Assembly (NCBI GenBank): GCA_040285825.1
Contig: JAUPSS010000007.1
Span: 2,082,689-2,146,688 of the forward strand
Direction: 5' to 3'
DNA length: 64,000 nucleotides
Origin: Eukaryota sp. TZLM1-RC
Taxonomy: Eukaryota > Metamonada: BaSk clade
In this document: in pieces, positions 1 to 13,173 of the stretch
Numbering within the stretch: position 1 is the stretch's first letter
Layout: each line of letters starts with the position of its first letter
Position numbers and translations under genes: made by a program
The notes under the pieces: generated by a model
The model's input: the letters and a program-made list of their open reading frames with translations, nothing else
Told to the model about the DNA's origin: nothing
Database searches by the model: none

Positions 1-1
1 A

Positions 2-3000
2 AATGTGGGATTCCAGACTCTGGGCCATAAAGGGGACCCTAATAGAGTCTACGAATTCCCTCAAAATGAGAGAAGAGAACTCATTAACGCGTTGGACACT
101 TTGAGTAGAGAGACCTATGGACGCGGGGCAGAACGCCGTCCTAGGATAACCGGTATGGACAGAGAGATCCATGTGATTCTGGCAAAACCTATCAAAGATA
201 GGCCTGATTGGGAAGCCATTCATTTAGATCAGTTCGGGAGAAGGATCAGGTTCTTAGCCATCGAACGAAGGAGCAGAACCGATACCGACGACATCCTGGA
301 AACCAAATTACCGGCATGGATGGACTCGTACTTTGATACGATCATCCATAACTACTCAGAGGTAGAGGATGGGGCTCCTACTTGTTTCAGAGAATACATG
401 GAACAAGCAGACAGCACAAATCCAAGTAAGTTGGATCCCGTCAGTGACTTCTTTGACGCGGACGCCCTAAATAATATACTTACGGAACGTTCAAGCGTAT
501 CCACATTTAGGAGCCGCCCAAATAACTTCATTCAGCAATTCGGGGAATCAACGACAAGGAAGAAGAAGTTCAGGTTCTTGGTCACGGGTGATCAATCAAC
601 AGAGCTCCACCAGAGACCTAAACTTCCTATAATTGCCCCCATTATATCTGAAAAAGAGCAACCGGTACAAGTCTGTTCCATTGACGTACTCCCTGATCAC
701 ATCCCAACAGTAGATGTGACAGAACGAGCAAACAGACCTACCAGAGTGGTTCAGGGACCATCAAGTCCCTCCCAACCCATGCTCACTAGCGCATCAGAAG
801 ACGAAGTCGAGTTGAGAGGACCTAGTTTAGATGAAACACCTCCTCCTCAACCTTCTCGTAGAAGAGTTACTTCTGAGGAGCCTCTCCGTTTGGAAGACCT
901 CCAAGCTTCTAGAAATATTTTGGATATGAGTATAGCGAGTAGTCTTCAGAGACATGTGGACTCTCAGCCTAGGTCAGCTGAATACAAAGCTCCTCACCTA
1001 TCTGAGAAAGACCCACTCAACAAGATGTCTCTCGTCTCCTTCCTCCTCAAATTCCAAACATGGGACAAATACGGGCGCAAGATAGCCAATCGAAGCTTTC
1101 AAGCCCCTGGTCAATCTGATTGGTCTCGTGCTATGTTGATAGCAACCCAAATATTTGGCGAAGGAAAGACCCAGATTACCCCTGAGTTGTTATCATCACT
1201 CCCATCTCACATCAGAGAAGAAATAGACAGGGGCATGAAACATCCACTCTTAAGGATCGACCCAGAACTGACGAAACGTTTGGGACCTCCTATCCATCAT
1301 TATGACTTATTCAGAAGTATGATGATAAGTACTTGTCCATCCGGCTTATCAAGCATGGTCGACCCCCATCTCATCTCTAGATGGCAAGGCCAAGGACTTC
1401 TAAGACCGGACTTCTCAGACGCTGACTTAATGGTTTTTCTGCTACGCAGGACACAATTTACCTCATATCACGAGGCTTGCTCCGCCCTAGCGAAACCTTG
1501 TATTAATTGGAGAAACATCCACAACAAAGTGGATGCGGACAACGAATTTGGTAGGTTCGTCGAAGATTTTGGAGACGTCCTGAGGATGACTACCTATATG
1601 GTTGATCACTCCATATCTGCATCAATTAGGGGAAGCAGCGGTTTAATAACCCTCTCACCCGCCCTTATTGCAGAATATTTTCTCTTGGGTATAGATAATT
1701 TTGCCATTACCAAGGAGCTGGCAAGCCATTGGACAAGAGAAGATTTATGGGACCCTTCAACAGGTAAAACTTTGTTAGACCTGATTTCGACCACCAGGAG
1801 ACACTTTCTAGCTTGGTGCCAAACAACAGGAAATAGGCACACCATGGAACTTTTGAGAAAACAAGCTGAAAGAGAAGAAGACATCCCATTAGGCCTTTCG
1901 ACCATGAGAACGTTCTCTAGAGGAGCAACCCCATCTGGTCCAGGTACTAAACGTCGCTCGGGAGGCGGATTCAAAGGAACTCCCCAAAACAAATATGTCC
2001 CAGAAAGACATGAACGAGAGGGATCTAAGTTCTGTACATTCTGTAACGTCACCGAAGGAAATAATCCTATCGGTCACACGGTTTTCGAATGCAGAGACCC
2101 TCGTTGTACCAGGAGCAAGGTACCAAAAGAATTGAGGTTTAAGATCGGCGAGGCTGATCAGCCTGCGAGAAGTGGCAGTGTAGTTAGAGGCCGAGGTGGC
2201 CGTGGTAGACGTGTTTCTAGGTTTAGAGGTAGGGGCCGAGGTGGCCATTTTAGAGGACATAAAGGTAGAGGTCAATATAGACCTATTTATTACATAAATA
2301 CACAAGAGGATACATCATCAATATCATCCCCTTCTGAGAACGTGTCAGCTAGTTCGAGCATGACCTCTCACAGACGGATTGACCGTTTCAGCAACAGGGT
2401 CAGAAATACAGGAAACTTTCCCAATCGGAAACAAATCAACGCAATCAATCATAATCAATCAATTGCCGATTTCGGAAACCCAGTTAACAACTCCCCAACA
2501 GCTCAACAATTCTTACTAAATCCTCTACAATTCCACAAACCCAGCTCTGATATGAATAGTATTTTTGGTATAAATTCTACGGTTAGTGAGAACCACATCA
2601 GATCCCAGCGTTCTCCATTTCTAAGATTGGAGATTTTAATAAATAATATAAAAATGATTGCAACTATTGATTCGGCAGCGTTTTGTTCGGTTATAACAGA
2701 AGATTTGGCTAACAAATGCAACATGTCAATTAATAGAGATGATACAATTGAGTTCTTACCAGCCAATAACGTATCAAGTAAATCGCTAGGGAGTGCAAAT
2801 GGTATTCTGTCGTTCAACGTAGGAAGCATTGCGCACCAAGTACATTATAGACATACTCTTCCTATAATCCCGGGTTCGAACAAATTATTAATAGGGATAG
2901 ACATGTTAAAAACACTTGGGCTTCAGACGAATGATGGTCTTTTCATTAGATTAGACAAAGAACACCGCACTTTGTTAAATGCAGAATCTGAATTCGACTC

Positions 3001-6000
3001 AAGAATCGCTCAACATTCGATTGGGACCTTAGATAACCAATCATCGAGTCCTTCCGATTTTGAGGAGCAGTTAACTAGATCTGGTTGTGAGATAAAATTA
3101 GATGATGATAATAATAAATTAAAATTAACGAGTCTATCAAGAATTTTCAGCGATGTTTTTAGTGAAACTCCAAACAGAAAAGGAATCGATTGTAAACCTC
3201 TAACAATCCCCTTTAGAGACGAGAATGCTATAGTACATAAACCTGCTAGACAATTAAATCCCAGCAAAATGGAAATAGCAAACAAAATATTTGATGAACT
3301 GATTGAAATGGGCTATGCAGTTGAATCTAATTATAAATTCAGCTCTCCTATCGTCTTAGTTATATATCCTGACGGCAAGAAACACAGGTTAACGGGAGAC
3401 TTTAGCGGTAAAGATGGAGTCAATGCCCACACGATTTCAGTAGAACCTAATCTACCTAGGATTAGTGATATTTTAGAATTTTTAAGTAGAGCAGATTACA
3501 TAGCCACGCTTGATTTACCAAAAGCTTTCTGGCAAATGAATGTAGCAGAGAAGGACATTGAGAAAACATCAATCTCAATCCCTGGAAGGTCAATTATGTT
3601 TAAAAGAGCTTGCTTCGGATTAAAGAACATCCCAGCAGTATTTCAAAATGTAATGATGGAAATATTCCAAATTGATGGCGTTTTCATATATATTGATGAT
3701 ATTATAATAGTTGGAACGACTTTCGATGAATTCTATAAGAGATTACAAAGAGTCCTCCAATGCGCCAGAAATAGACGTGTAAATATAGGTTTACGTAAAT
3801 GTAAATTCGTAACATCCAAACACCCTATTGATATTTTAGGAAGCACCTTCCAGGATAAAACCAGATTTATTAGTAAGAAAAAAATCGAAGCCTTGATGAG
3901 AATCCCTAGACCAAAATCAGTGAAAGAAGTTCGCTCTTTGGTAGGGTCCATCAATTATATAAAAGATTGGCTTCCAGGTATTTCCGAATTAATAGCTCCA
4001 ATTAATGAGTTAATTAAAGGAAAACCTAGAGTAATAAAATGGACCAACGAGCATGACGATTATCTTAAACAAATAAAAGATTTAATAATTAATCACATGC
4101 CCCTTGAATTACCAGCTCCGGGCAAGCGCGTACTAATAAGTACCGACGCATCAAATGTAGCAGTTGGAGGCGTTATTTGGCAAGAAATTGAACCATACTC
4201 CCCTGCAGGAACCCCGCTGAATAAAAGAAAAGTGAAACCTTTGTCGTTCTATAGTAGATTACTTACAGAAACACAAAGAAAATGGTCCACTTTACAGAAA
4301 GAATTATATGCAATTCTTCTGATTTTAACTGAAAGTTGTTTAGAAAGCTACCTTTTGACTAGACATCTAACAATTTTCACCGATCACAAAAATATTGCAT
4401 TCCTGGCCACAGCCCCAGAGAAAAATAGAATTGTAAAGAGATGGCTGCCGATACTATCTGAATTCGACTTTGATATAGTCCATGAACCAGGTGAAGATAA
4501 CCACTGGGCAGATATGCTATCGAGGAATATTGATTTAGATCAAAATGAGGAAACTCCTTCTATATGTAGTATAAATATACCAGATACTTTACTTTCGAAT
4601 TTCGAGATACCTCCTGTAGACGATGATTCTGATTCGGACCTCGAAGACATCCCATCAATTTCATCCCTAAGTAGACACCAGGACTTACCTATTTTTTCTT
4701 CTTGGTTCTCTAAAATAAGATCTGAACAACAAATAGCCAAAAATAATAATGACCCTCTATTTGAGAATGCAATTCTAGATGAAAATACTCAAATTTGGAA
4801 AAACAATAAAAATAAAATTTTAATTCCAAAAATCCTCAGAAAACAGGCACTATTATTAATTCATGGATTGGTTCAATCAGGCCACCCCAGCAAAAACGAC
4901 AGTCTACATAAACTGTCCAAAAGCGACTTTTTCTGGCCTAATATGAGAAAGGACCTCATAAACCACATCAAAAGATGCCCAACTTGTCAAAAAAACGGCA
5001 CCAGTTAAAAGAACAAAAACACCTTCCACAGGTGTTCTTTGGGCAGATCGTCCTTTTGCTAAATTAAAGGTCGACACAATTGGACCTCTGAATACTGATA
5101 GTGATGGTAATAAATACTTATTAGTATTTGTAGATTCTTTTACTGGGTATTCAATTTTGGTCCCTCTGAAGGAACTCAATGCCTTAGAGACCGCAGACGC
5201 TTTGATTTGGAACGTTTGCGCAATTTTTGGCATACCTATGTTAATTCATAGTGATAATGGTCCTGAGTTCGCCAATGAGACTTTTAAGATAGTGTGTAAT
5301 AGATTAGCTATTGAGATGAGTAACTCAATACCCCACTACTCTGAAAGTAATGGACTCGTAGAGCGAAAACATAGAGACGTTCTACAATGCTTGAGGAAAT
5401 TATCAATAGATTTTAATGATTATGGAAATTGGTCTACTTATGTACCCATATCCCAACTATTAATAAATTCCACTAAAAGCAGAAAGACAGGTTTTACACC
5501 TTACGAACTAATGTTCGGATCTTTGATTAGTCCAAGATCGGACCCTGCAAACATATTAGGAAACTTATCAAAATTTGATTCCAATATACCTTTATTAGAC
5601 GATATTAAAATGAAAAATACTCGTCTGCAAGAAAAAAGGGAAGAAGCAGAGCGTCATCAATTATCAAATACTCCGATTTCAGTAGACAATACTAATTCGC
5701 GCTCTATAGTATTTAATATTGGTGACTATGTCCTACGTAAAACCAAACAGAATAATAAATTACATGGATCTTGGAACGGACCCTTTTTAGTAATAGACCA
5801 TCCTTCCAACTCTACTTTATTATTAAAGAATCTTATCACTGGTAGTGAATTAAAGGCTGCCAAGAAAGATTGTAAAATCTATAACGCAGATAATCCTCAG
5901 GATATCGAATTCCTTAAGGCAGTCGCAGCAGGCGATGCTGAGAAACATGTTATAGAGAAAATCCTCTCAGAATATAATTCTGACTCAGGTAGTTTCTGTA

Positions 6001-6188
6001 CTGTTCAATGGTTTGGCGGTGAGACAACAGAAGAGCCTCTCCATTCAGTTAAACATTCAGAAGCTTACAAGTTGTTCAGTAGGAATAACAAGAAAATTGG
6101 AAAACGTACCTCTAGTCAACGTAAGAGTACCTCCAATAGCTCTACGTCTTGCAAGAGGCCTAGACGTAGTACTAGAATTAGGAAGTGA
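2..6188 (+). pseudogene. Gag-Pol polyprotein of Gypsy copy 1 with one frameshift in integrase
   Basis: One frame is open from the window edge to 5008, and the rest of integrase continues in another frame to 6188. In order: gag core; a zinc knuckle of C-X2-C-X9-H-X5-C form near 2030-2090; an Arg/Gly-rich RNA-binding stretch near 2170-2275; a retropepsin with active-site triplet DSA rather than D(S/T)G near 2667; RT with YIDD near 3689-3700; RNase H; integrase HHCC finger (CPTCQK) near 4865-4990; DDE core with SDNGPEF near 5249 and NGLVERKH near 5350; and a chromodomain-like tail near 5940-6070. The break is a run of seven A at 4989-4995 where copies 2 and 3 have six. A single-base sequencing or assembly error there would make the whole polyprotein intact. 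Confidence 0.92.
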
Positions 6189-6287
6189 TGCTAATTCTCA
6201 GTTTAGATTAGGTTATTTGTAGTTATTTAGTTATTTAGTTATTTGTTTATAGTTTAGATTCATATTTATATAAGCCTATTAGCTCTG

Positions 6288-6304
6288 AAAAAGGGAAGAA
6301 GCAG
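6288..6304 (+). promoter_or_regulatory. Polypurine tract of Gypsy copy 1
   Basis: The purine-rich stretch AAAAAGGGAAGAAGCAG ends exactly where the LTR begins (TGTTGG). This is the position and composition expected of the plus-strand primer of LTR retrotransposons. The same tract, with one more G, precedes the LTR of copy 3 on the minus strand at 13062-13079. Confidence 0.75.
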
Positions 6305-6385
6305 TGTTGGCGCCCTAAGGCTTTTATAATATGAATAGAAAATAAATTATCTTTATCTCAACCACTTTTGCAACCTAAGGCAACA
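6305..6385 (+). repeat. 3' LTR of Gypsy copy 1 (81 bp)
   Basis: It starts TGTTGGCGCCC and ends CCTAAGGCAACA, giving imperfect terminal inverted repeats TGTTG/CAACA and (C)CTTAGG/CCTAAGG. The same 81-bp unit lies at 12981-13061 and a shortened form at 19849-19917. An LTR of 81 bp is very small for a Gypsy element. It contains TATAATATGAATA-like AT-rich sequence but no recognisable promoter. Confidence 0.85.
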
Positions 6386-9300
6386 AATGTTTAACTGAAT
6401 GGAGAGGCTCTTCTGTTGTCTCACCGCCAAACCATTGAACAGTACAGAAACTACCTGAGTCAGAATTATATTCTGAGAGCATTTTCTCTATAACATGTTT
6501 CTCAGCATCGCCTGCTGCGACTGCCTTTAGAAATTCGATATCCTCAGGGTTATCTGCGTTATAGATTTTGCAATCTTTCTTAGCAGCCTTTAATTCACTG
6601 GCAGTGATAAGATTCTTTAATAATAGAGTAGAGTTGGAAGGATGGTCTATTACTAAAAAGGGTCCGTTCCAAGATCCATGTAATTTATTATTCTGTTTGG
6701 TTTTACGTAGGACATAGTCACCAATATTAAATACTATAGAGCGCGAATTAGTATTGTCTACTGAAATCCGAGTATTTGATAATTGATGACGCTCTGCTTC
6801 TTCCCTTTTTTCTTGGAGACGAGTATTTTTCATTTTAATATCGTCTAATAAAGGTATATTGGAATCAAATTTTGATAAGTTTCCTAATATGTTTGCAGGG
6901 TCCGATCTTGGACTAATCGAAGATCCGAACATTAGTTCGTAAGGTGTAAAACCTGTCTTTCTGCTTTTAGTGGAATTTATTATTAGTTGGGATATGGGTA
7001 CATAAGTAGACCAATTTCCATAATCATTAAAATCTATTGATAATTTCCTCAAGCATTGTAGAACGTCTCTATGTTTTCGCTCTACGAGTCCATTACTTTC
7101 AGAGTAGTGGGGTATTGAGTTACTCATCTCAATAGCTAATCTATTACACACTATCTTAAAAGTCTCGTTGGCGAACTCAGGACCATTATCACTATGAATT
7201 AACATAGGTATGCCAAAAATTGCGCAAACGTTCCAAATCAAAGCGTCTGCGGTCTCTAAGGCATTGAGTTCCTTCAGAGGGACCAAAATTGAATACCCAG
7301 TAAAAGAATCTACAAATACTAATAAGTATTTATTACCATCACTATCAGTATTCAGAGGTCCAATTGTGTCGACCTTTAATTTAGCAAAAGGACGATCTGC
7401 CCAAAGAACACCTGTGGAAGGTGTTTTTATTCTTTTAACTGGTGCCGTTTTTTGACAAGTTGGGCATCTTTTGATGTGGTTTATGAGGTCCTTTCTCATA
7501 TTAGGCCAGAAAAAGTCGCTTTTGGACAGTTTATGTAGACTGTCGTTTTTGCTGGGGTGGCCTGATTGAACCAATCCATGTATTAATAGTAGAGCCTGTT
7601 TTCTGAGGCTTTTTGGAATTAAGATTTTATTTATATTGTTTTTCCAAATTTGAGTATTTTCATCTAGAATTGCATTTTCAAATAGAGGGTCATTGTTATT
7701 TTTAGCTATTTGTTGTTCAGATCTTATTTTAGAGAACCAAGAAGAAAAAATAAGTAAGTCATGGTGTCAACTTAGGGATGAAATTGATGGGATGTCTTCG
7801 AAGTCCGAATCAGAATCATCGTCTATTGAAGGTATCTCGTAATTCGAAAGTAAAGTATCTGGTATATTTATACTACATATAGAAGGAGTTTCCTCGTTTT
7901 GATCTAAATCAATATTCCTCGATAGCATATCTGCCCAGTGGTTATCTTCACCTGGTTCATGGACTATATCAAAGTCGAATTCAGATAGTATCGGCAGTCA
8001 TCTCTTTACAATTCTGTTTTTCTCTGGGGCTGTGGCCAGGAATGCAATATTTTTGTGATCAGTGAAAATTGTTAGATGTCTAGTCAAAAGGTAGCTTTCT
8101 AAACAACTTTCGGTTAAAATCAGAAGTATTGCGTATAATTTTTTCTGTAAAGTGGACCATTTTCTTTGTGTTTCTGTAAGTAATCTACTATAGAACGACA
8201 AAGGTTTCACTTTCCTTTTATTCAGCGGGGTTCCTGCAGGAGAGTATGGTTCAATTTCTTGCCAAATAACACCTCCTACTGCTACATCTGATGCGTCAGT
8301 ACTTATTAATACGCGCTGGCCCGGAGCTGGTAATTCAAGGGGCATGTGGTTAATTATTAAATCTTTTATTTGTTTGAAATAATCATCATGCTCGTTGGTC
8401 CATTTCATTATTCTAGGTTTTCCTTTAATTAACTCATTAATTGGAGCTATTAATTCGGAAATACCTAGAAGCCAATCTCTAATATAATTGATGGATCCTA
8501 CCAATGAGCGGACTTCCTTCACTGATTTCGGTCTAGGGATTCTCATCAAGGCTTCTATCTTTTTCTTACTAATAAATCTAGTTTTATCCTGGAAGGTGCT
8601 TCCTAAGATGTCAATAGGGTGTTTGGAAGTTACGAATTTACAGTTACGTAAACCTATATTTACACGTATATTTCTGGCGCATTGGAGGACTCTTTGTAAT
8701 CTCTTATAGAATTCATCGAAAGTTTGAAATATTTCCATCATTACGTTTTGAAAAACTGCTGGGAAGTTCTTTAATCCGAAGCAAGCTCTTTTAAACATAA
8801 TTGACCTTCCAGGGATTGAGATTGATGTTTTCTCAATGTCCTTCTCAGCTACATTCATCTGCCAGAAAGCTTTTGGTAAATCAAGCGTGGCTATGTAGTC
8901 TGCTCTACTTAAAAATTCTAAAATATCACTAATCCTAGGTAGATTAGGCTCTACTGAAATCGTGTGGGCATTAACTCTATCTTTACCACTAAAGTCTCCA
9001 GTTAACCTGGGTTTCTTGCCGTCAGGATATATAACTAAGACAATAGGAGAGCTAAATTTATAATTAGATTCAACTGCATAGCCCATTTCATTCAGTTCAT
9101 TAAATATTTTGTTTGCTATTTCCATTTTGCTGGGATTTAATCGTCTAGCAGGTTTATGTACTATAGCATTCTCATCTCTAAAGGGGATTGTTAGAGGTTT
9201 ACAATCGATTCCTTTTCTGTTTGGAGTTTCACTAAAAACATCGCTGAAAATTCCTAGTAGACTCGTTAATATTAATTTATTATTATCATCATCTAATTTT

Positions 9301-12300
9301 ATCTCACAACCAGATCTAGTTAACTGCTCCTCAAAATCGGAAGGACTCGATGATTGGCAATCTAAGGTCCCAATCGAATGTTGAGCGATTCATGAGTCGA
9401 ATTCAGATTCTGCATTTAACAAAGTACTGTGTTCTTTGTCTAATCTCATGAATAGACCATCATCTGTCTGAAGCCTAAATATTTTTGACATGTCTATCCC
9501 TATTAATAGTTTGTTCGAACCCGGGATTATGGGAAGAGTATGTCTATAATGTACCTGGTGCGCAGTGCTTCCTACGTTGAACGACAGAATACCATTTGCA
9601 CTCCCTAGCGATTTACTTGATACGTTATTGGCTGGTAAGAACTCAATTGTATCATCTCATTAATTGACATGTTGCATTTGTTAGCCAAATCTTCTGTTAT
9701 AACCGAACAAAACGCTGCCGAATCAATAGTTGCAATCATTTTTATATTATTTATTAAAATCTCCAATCTTAGAAATGGAGAACACTGGGATCTGATGTGG
9801 TTTTCACTAACCGTAGAATTTATACCAAAAATACTATTGATATCAGAGCTGGGTTTGTGGAATTGTAGAGGATTTAGTAAGAATTGTTGAGCTGTTGGGG
9901 AGTTGTTGACTGGGTTTCCGAAATCGGCAATTAATTGATTATGATTGATTGCGTTGATTTGTTGCCGATTGGGAAAGTTCCTTGTGTTTCTGACCCTGTT
10001 GCTGAAACGGTCAATCCGTCTGTGAGAGGTCATGCTCGAACTAGCTGACACGTTCTCAGAAGGGGATGATGTTGATGATGTTTCATCTTGTGTGTTTATG
10101 TAATAAATAGGTCTATACTGACCTCTACCTTTATGTCCTCTAAAATGGCCACTTCGACCCCTACCTCTAAACCTAGATACACGTCTACCACGGCCACCTC
10201 GGCCTCTAACTACGCTGCCACTTCTCGCAGGCTGATCAGCCTCGCCGATCTTAAACCTTAATTCTTTTGGTACCTTGCTCCTGGTACAGCGGGGGTCTTT
10301 ACATTCAAAAACCGTGTGACCAATAGAGTTATTTTCTTCGGTGACGTTGCAGAATGTACAAAACTTAGATCCCTCCCGTTCACGTCTTTCTGGGACATAT
10401 TTGTTTTGGGGAGTTCCTTTGGATCCGCCTCCCGAGCGACGTTTAGCACCTGGACCAGATGGAATTGCTCCTCTAGAGTACGTTCTCATGGTCGAAAGGC
10501 CTAATGGAATATCTTCTTTTCTTTCAGCTTGTTTTCTCAAAAGTTCCATGGTGTGCCTATTTCCTGTTGTTTGGCACCAAGCTAAAAAGTGTCTTCTGGT
10601 GGTCTAAATCAGGTTTTACAAAGTTGTACCTGTTGAAGGGTCCCAGAGATCTTCTCTTGTCCAATGGCTTGCCAGCTCCTTGGTAATGGCGGAATTATCT
10701 ATACCCAAGCGAAAGTATTCTGCAATGAGGGCGGGTAAGAGGGTTATTAAACCGCTGCTTCCCCTAATTGATGCAGATATAGAGTGATCAACCATGTAAG
10801 TGGTCATCCTGAGGACGTCTCCAAAATCTTCGACGAACCTACCAAATTCGTTGTCCGCATCCATTTTGTTGTGGATGTTTCTCCAATTAATACAAGGTTT
10901 TGCTAGGGCAGAGCAAGCCTCATGATATGAGGTAAATTGTGTCCTGCGTAGCAGAAACACCATTAGATCTGCGTCTGAGAAGTCCGGTCTCAGAAGTCCT
11001 TGGCCTTGCCATCTAGAGATGAGATGGGGGTCAACCATGCTTGATAAGCCGGACGGACAAGTACTAATCATCATACTTCTAAATAAGTCATAATGATGAA
11101 TAGGAGGTCCCAGACGTTTCGTCAGTTGTGGGTCGATCCTTAAAAGTGGCTGCTTCATGTCCCTATCGATTTCTTTTCTGATGTGAGATGGGAGAGATGA
11201 TATGAGCTCAGAGGTAATCTGGGTCTTTCCTTCGCCAAATATCTGGGTTGCTATTAACATAGCACGAGACCAATCAGATTGACCAGGGGCTTGGAAGCTT
11301 CTATAAGCTATCTTACATCTGTATTTATCCCATGTTTGGAACTTGAGGAGGAAGGAGACGAGACACATCTTGTTGAGTGGGTCTTTCTCAGATAGGTGAG
11401 GAGCTTTGTATTCAGCTGACCTAGGCTGAGAGTCCACATGTCTCTGAAGACTACTCGCTATACTCATGTCCAATATATTTCTTGAAGCTTGGAGGTCTTC
11501 CAAACGGAGAGGCTCCTCAGAAGAAACTCTTCTACGAGGGGGTTGAGGAGGAGGTGTTTCATCTAAACTAGGTCCTCTCAACTCGACTTCGTCTTCTGAT
11601 GCACTAGTGAGCATAGGTTGGGAGGAACTTGATGGTTCCTGAACCACTCTGGTAGTTCTGCTTACTCGTTTTGTTACATTTACTGTTGGGATGTGGTCAG
11701 AAAGTACATCGATAGAACAGACTTGTACCGGTTGCTCTCTTTCTGATATTATGGGGGCAATTACTGGAAGTTTAGGTCTCTGGTGGAGCTCTGTTGATTG
11801 ATCGCCCGTGACCAAGAATCTGAACTTCTTCTTCCTTGTTGTAGATTCCCTGAATTGCTGAATAAAGTTATTTGGGCGGCTCCTGAATGTGGATACGCTT
11901 GAAATTTCCGTAAGTATATTGTTTAGGGCGTCCGCGTCAAAGAAGTCGCTGACGGGGTCCAACTTACTTGGATTTATGCTGTCTGCTTGTTCCATATATT
12001 TTCTGAAACAAGTAGGAGCCCCGTCCGTTGCCTCTGAGTAGTTATGGATGATTGTATCAAAGTACGAGTTTATCCATGCCGGCAATTTGGTTTCCAGGAT
12101 GTCGTCGGTATCGGTTCTGCTCCTTAGTTCGATGGCCAAGAACCTGATCCTTCTCCCGAACTGTTCTAAGTGAATGGCTTCCCAATCAGGTCTATCTTTG
12201 ATTGGTTTTGCCAGAATCACATGGATTTCTCTGTCCATACCGGTTATTCTAGGACGGCGTTCTGCCCCGCGTCCGTAGGTTTCTCTACTCAAGGCGTCCA

Positions 12301-12899
12301 AAGCGTTAAGTAGTTCTCTTCTCTCGCTTTGAGGGAATTCGTAGACTCTATTAGGGTTCCTTTTATGGCCCAGAGTCTGGAATCCCACATTTTTACCAGA
12401 TTTTATCATTTGTTTCCAAAAGGGAGGGAGCTGCTCGAACAAACAGTAATCTGTAGGTTCAAGGTGAACTTCCGCGTCCTTCGTTATCTGTTGGCGAAGT
12501 TCTTTCTCTTCGTCGTCCATTTCTTCTAAGACGGACTGAAGTTCTTCGTATTCCTTCAGAACAAACGAAGTATCTGAGCTTGACCCAACATTTTTGTCTT
12601 TAGGTGAGGAGAGGGGTGGTCCCGTTCCTGAAACTTTCTCTGGTTTGTTGGACTTGGAAGAGGCGGGAGGTGGTTCCGTGCCTGGTTCCGTTGTTTTTGG
12701 TTTGGAAGAGGCGGGAGGTGGTTCCGTGCCTGGTTCCATTGGTTTCTTTTGAGGGGGGGGGGGCGGAGGGTGGTCTCAAGCCCGAATCCTCACTCTTTAC
12801 TTCTTCTCCTATTGTTGTGAATATATTATATGCATCTCTGTCGTGCTGTTGCATGAAAATCTTAAAAGAGTCAGTGTCCTGGCGAGGAGAGACTGACAT
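6386..12899 (-). pseudogene. Gag-Pol of Gypsy copy 2, multiply inactivated
   Basis: Homologous to copy 1 throughout but broken. Gag starts at ATG 12899; its first frame (12600-12899) and the main gag frame (10616-12739) overlap in different frames around a C-rich tract near 12753-12763. Nonsense codons relative to copy 1 lie at 10616-10618 (TAA), 10604-10606 (TAG), 9390-9392 (TGA), 7998-8000 (TGA) and 7767-7769 (TGA). One base is lost near 9656-9660 in protease. At about 8724 a 48-bp in-frame deletion removes 16 codons including the RT catalytic YIDD. The integrase part (6375-7574) is still open. It cannot make active RT. Confidence 0.92.
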
Positions 12900-12980
12900 G
12901 ATATCTGCTGAAGATATCCTCTGAATGAAAAGCTGTAAGTTTTTAAATAATTAATTAATTATTGTATAACCAATAATTAT
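6386..12980 (-). mobile_element. Ty3/Gypsy retrotransposon, copy 2, internal part, 3'-truncated
   Basis: Same family as copy 1 in opposite orientation. Its 3' end stops inside the chromodomain-like codons at 6386, where copy 1's LTR begins. Its 5' end joins the LTR at 12981-13061. It therefore has no 3' LTR here; the missing tail is predicted to lie left of copy 1, outside the window. Between the LTR and the gag ATG (12899) there is an 81-nt leader with no clear tRNA primer site directly next to the LTR; a TGG triplet occurs 8 nt in. Confidence 0.9.
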
Positions 12981-13061
12981 TGTTGCCTTAGGTTGCAAAA
13001 GTGGTTGAGATAAAGATAATTTATTTTCTATTCATATTATAAAAGCCTAAGGGCGCCAACA
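12981..13061 (-). repeat. Single LTR shared by Gypsy copies 2 and 3 (81 bp)
   Basis: It differs from the copy 1 LTR at only a few bases. On its left it serves as 5' LTR of copy 2; on its right, preceded by the polypurine tract, as 3' LTR of copy 3. Only one LTR lies between two same-strand elements, giving an internal-LTR-internal-LTR array. This is the structure expected from unequal recombination between LTRs or template switching, not from two independent insertions. Confidence 0.85.
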
Positions 13062-13173
13062 CTGCTTCTTCCCCTTTTTCAAAGTTAATAGGCTTATATA
13101 AATATGAACTAAACTATAACAAATAACTAAATAACTACAAATAATCTAAACTAATCTAAACTAAGAATTAGCA

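Larger units (their letters stand above)
1..6385 (+). mobile_element. Ty3/Gypsy LTR retrotransposon, copy 1 (5' end outside window)
   Basis: Gag, protease, RT, RNase H and integrase occur in Ty3/Gypsy order, followed by a polypurine tract and a short LTR ending at 6385. The left edge of the window cuts inside gag; comparison with copies 2 and 3 shows that the first roughly 150 gag codons and the 5' LTR are missing. Immediately after the LTR, the sequence becomes the 3' part of copy 2 pol in opposite orientation, so copy 1 most likely inserted into copy 2. It is the least damaged of the three copies. The left flank needed to confirm a target-site duplication is outside the window. Confidence 0.93.

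Noticed and set aside
2860-2885. GGGTTCGAAC resembling a tRNA B box
   Set aside because: It lies inside the Gypsy protease coding region, recurs in the other copies and has no A box or cloverleaf.
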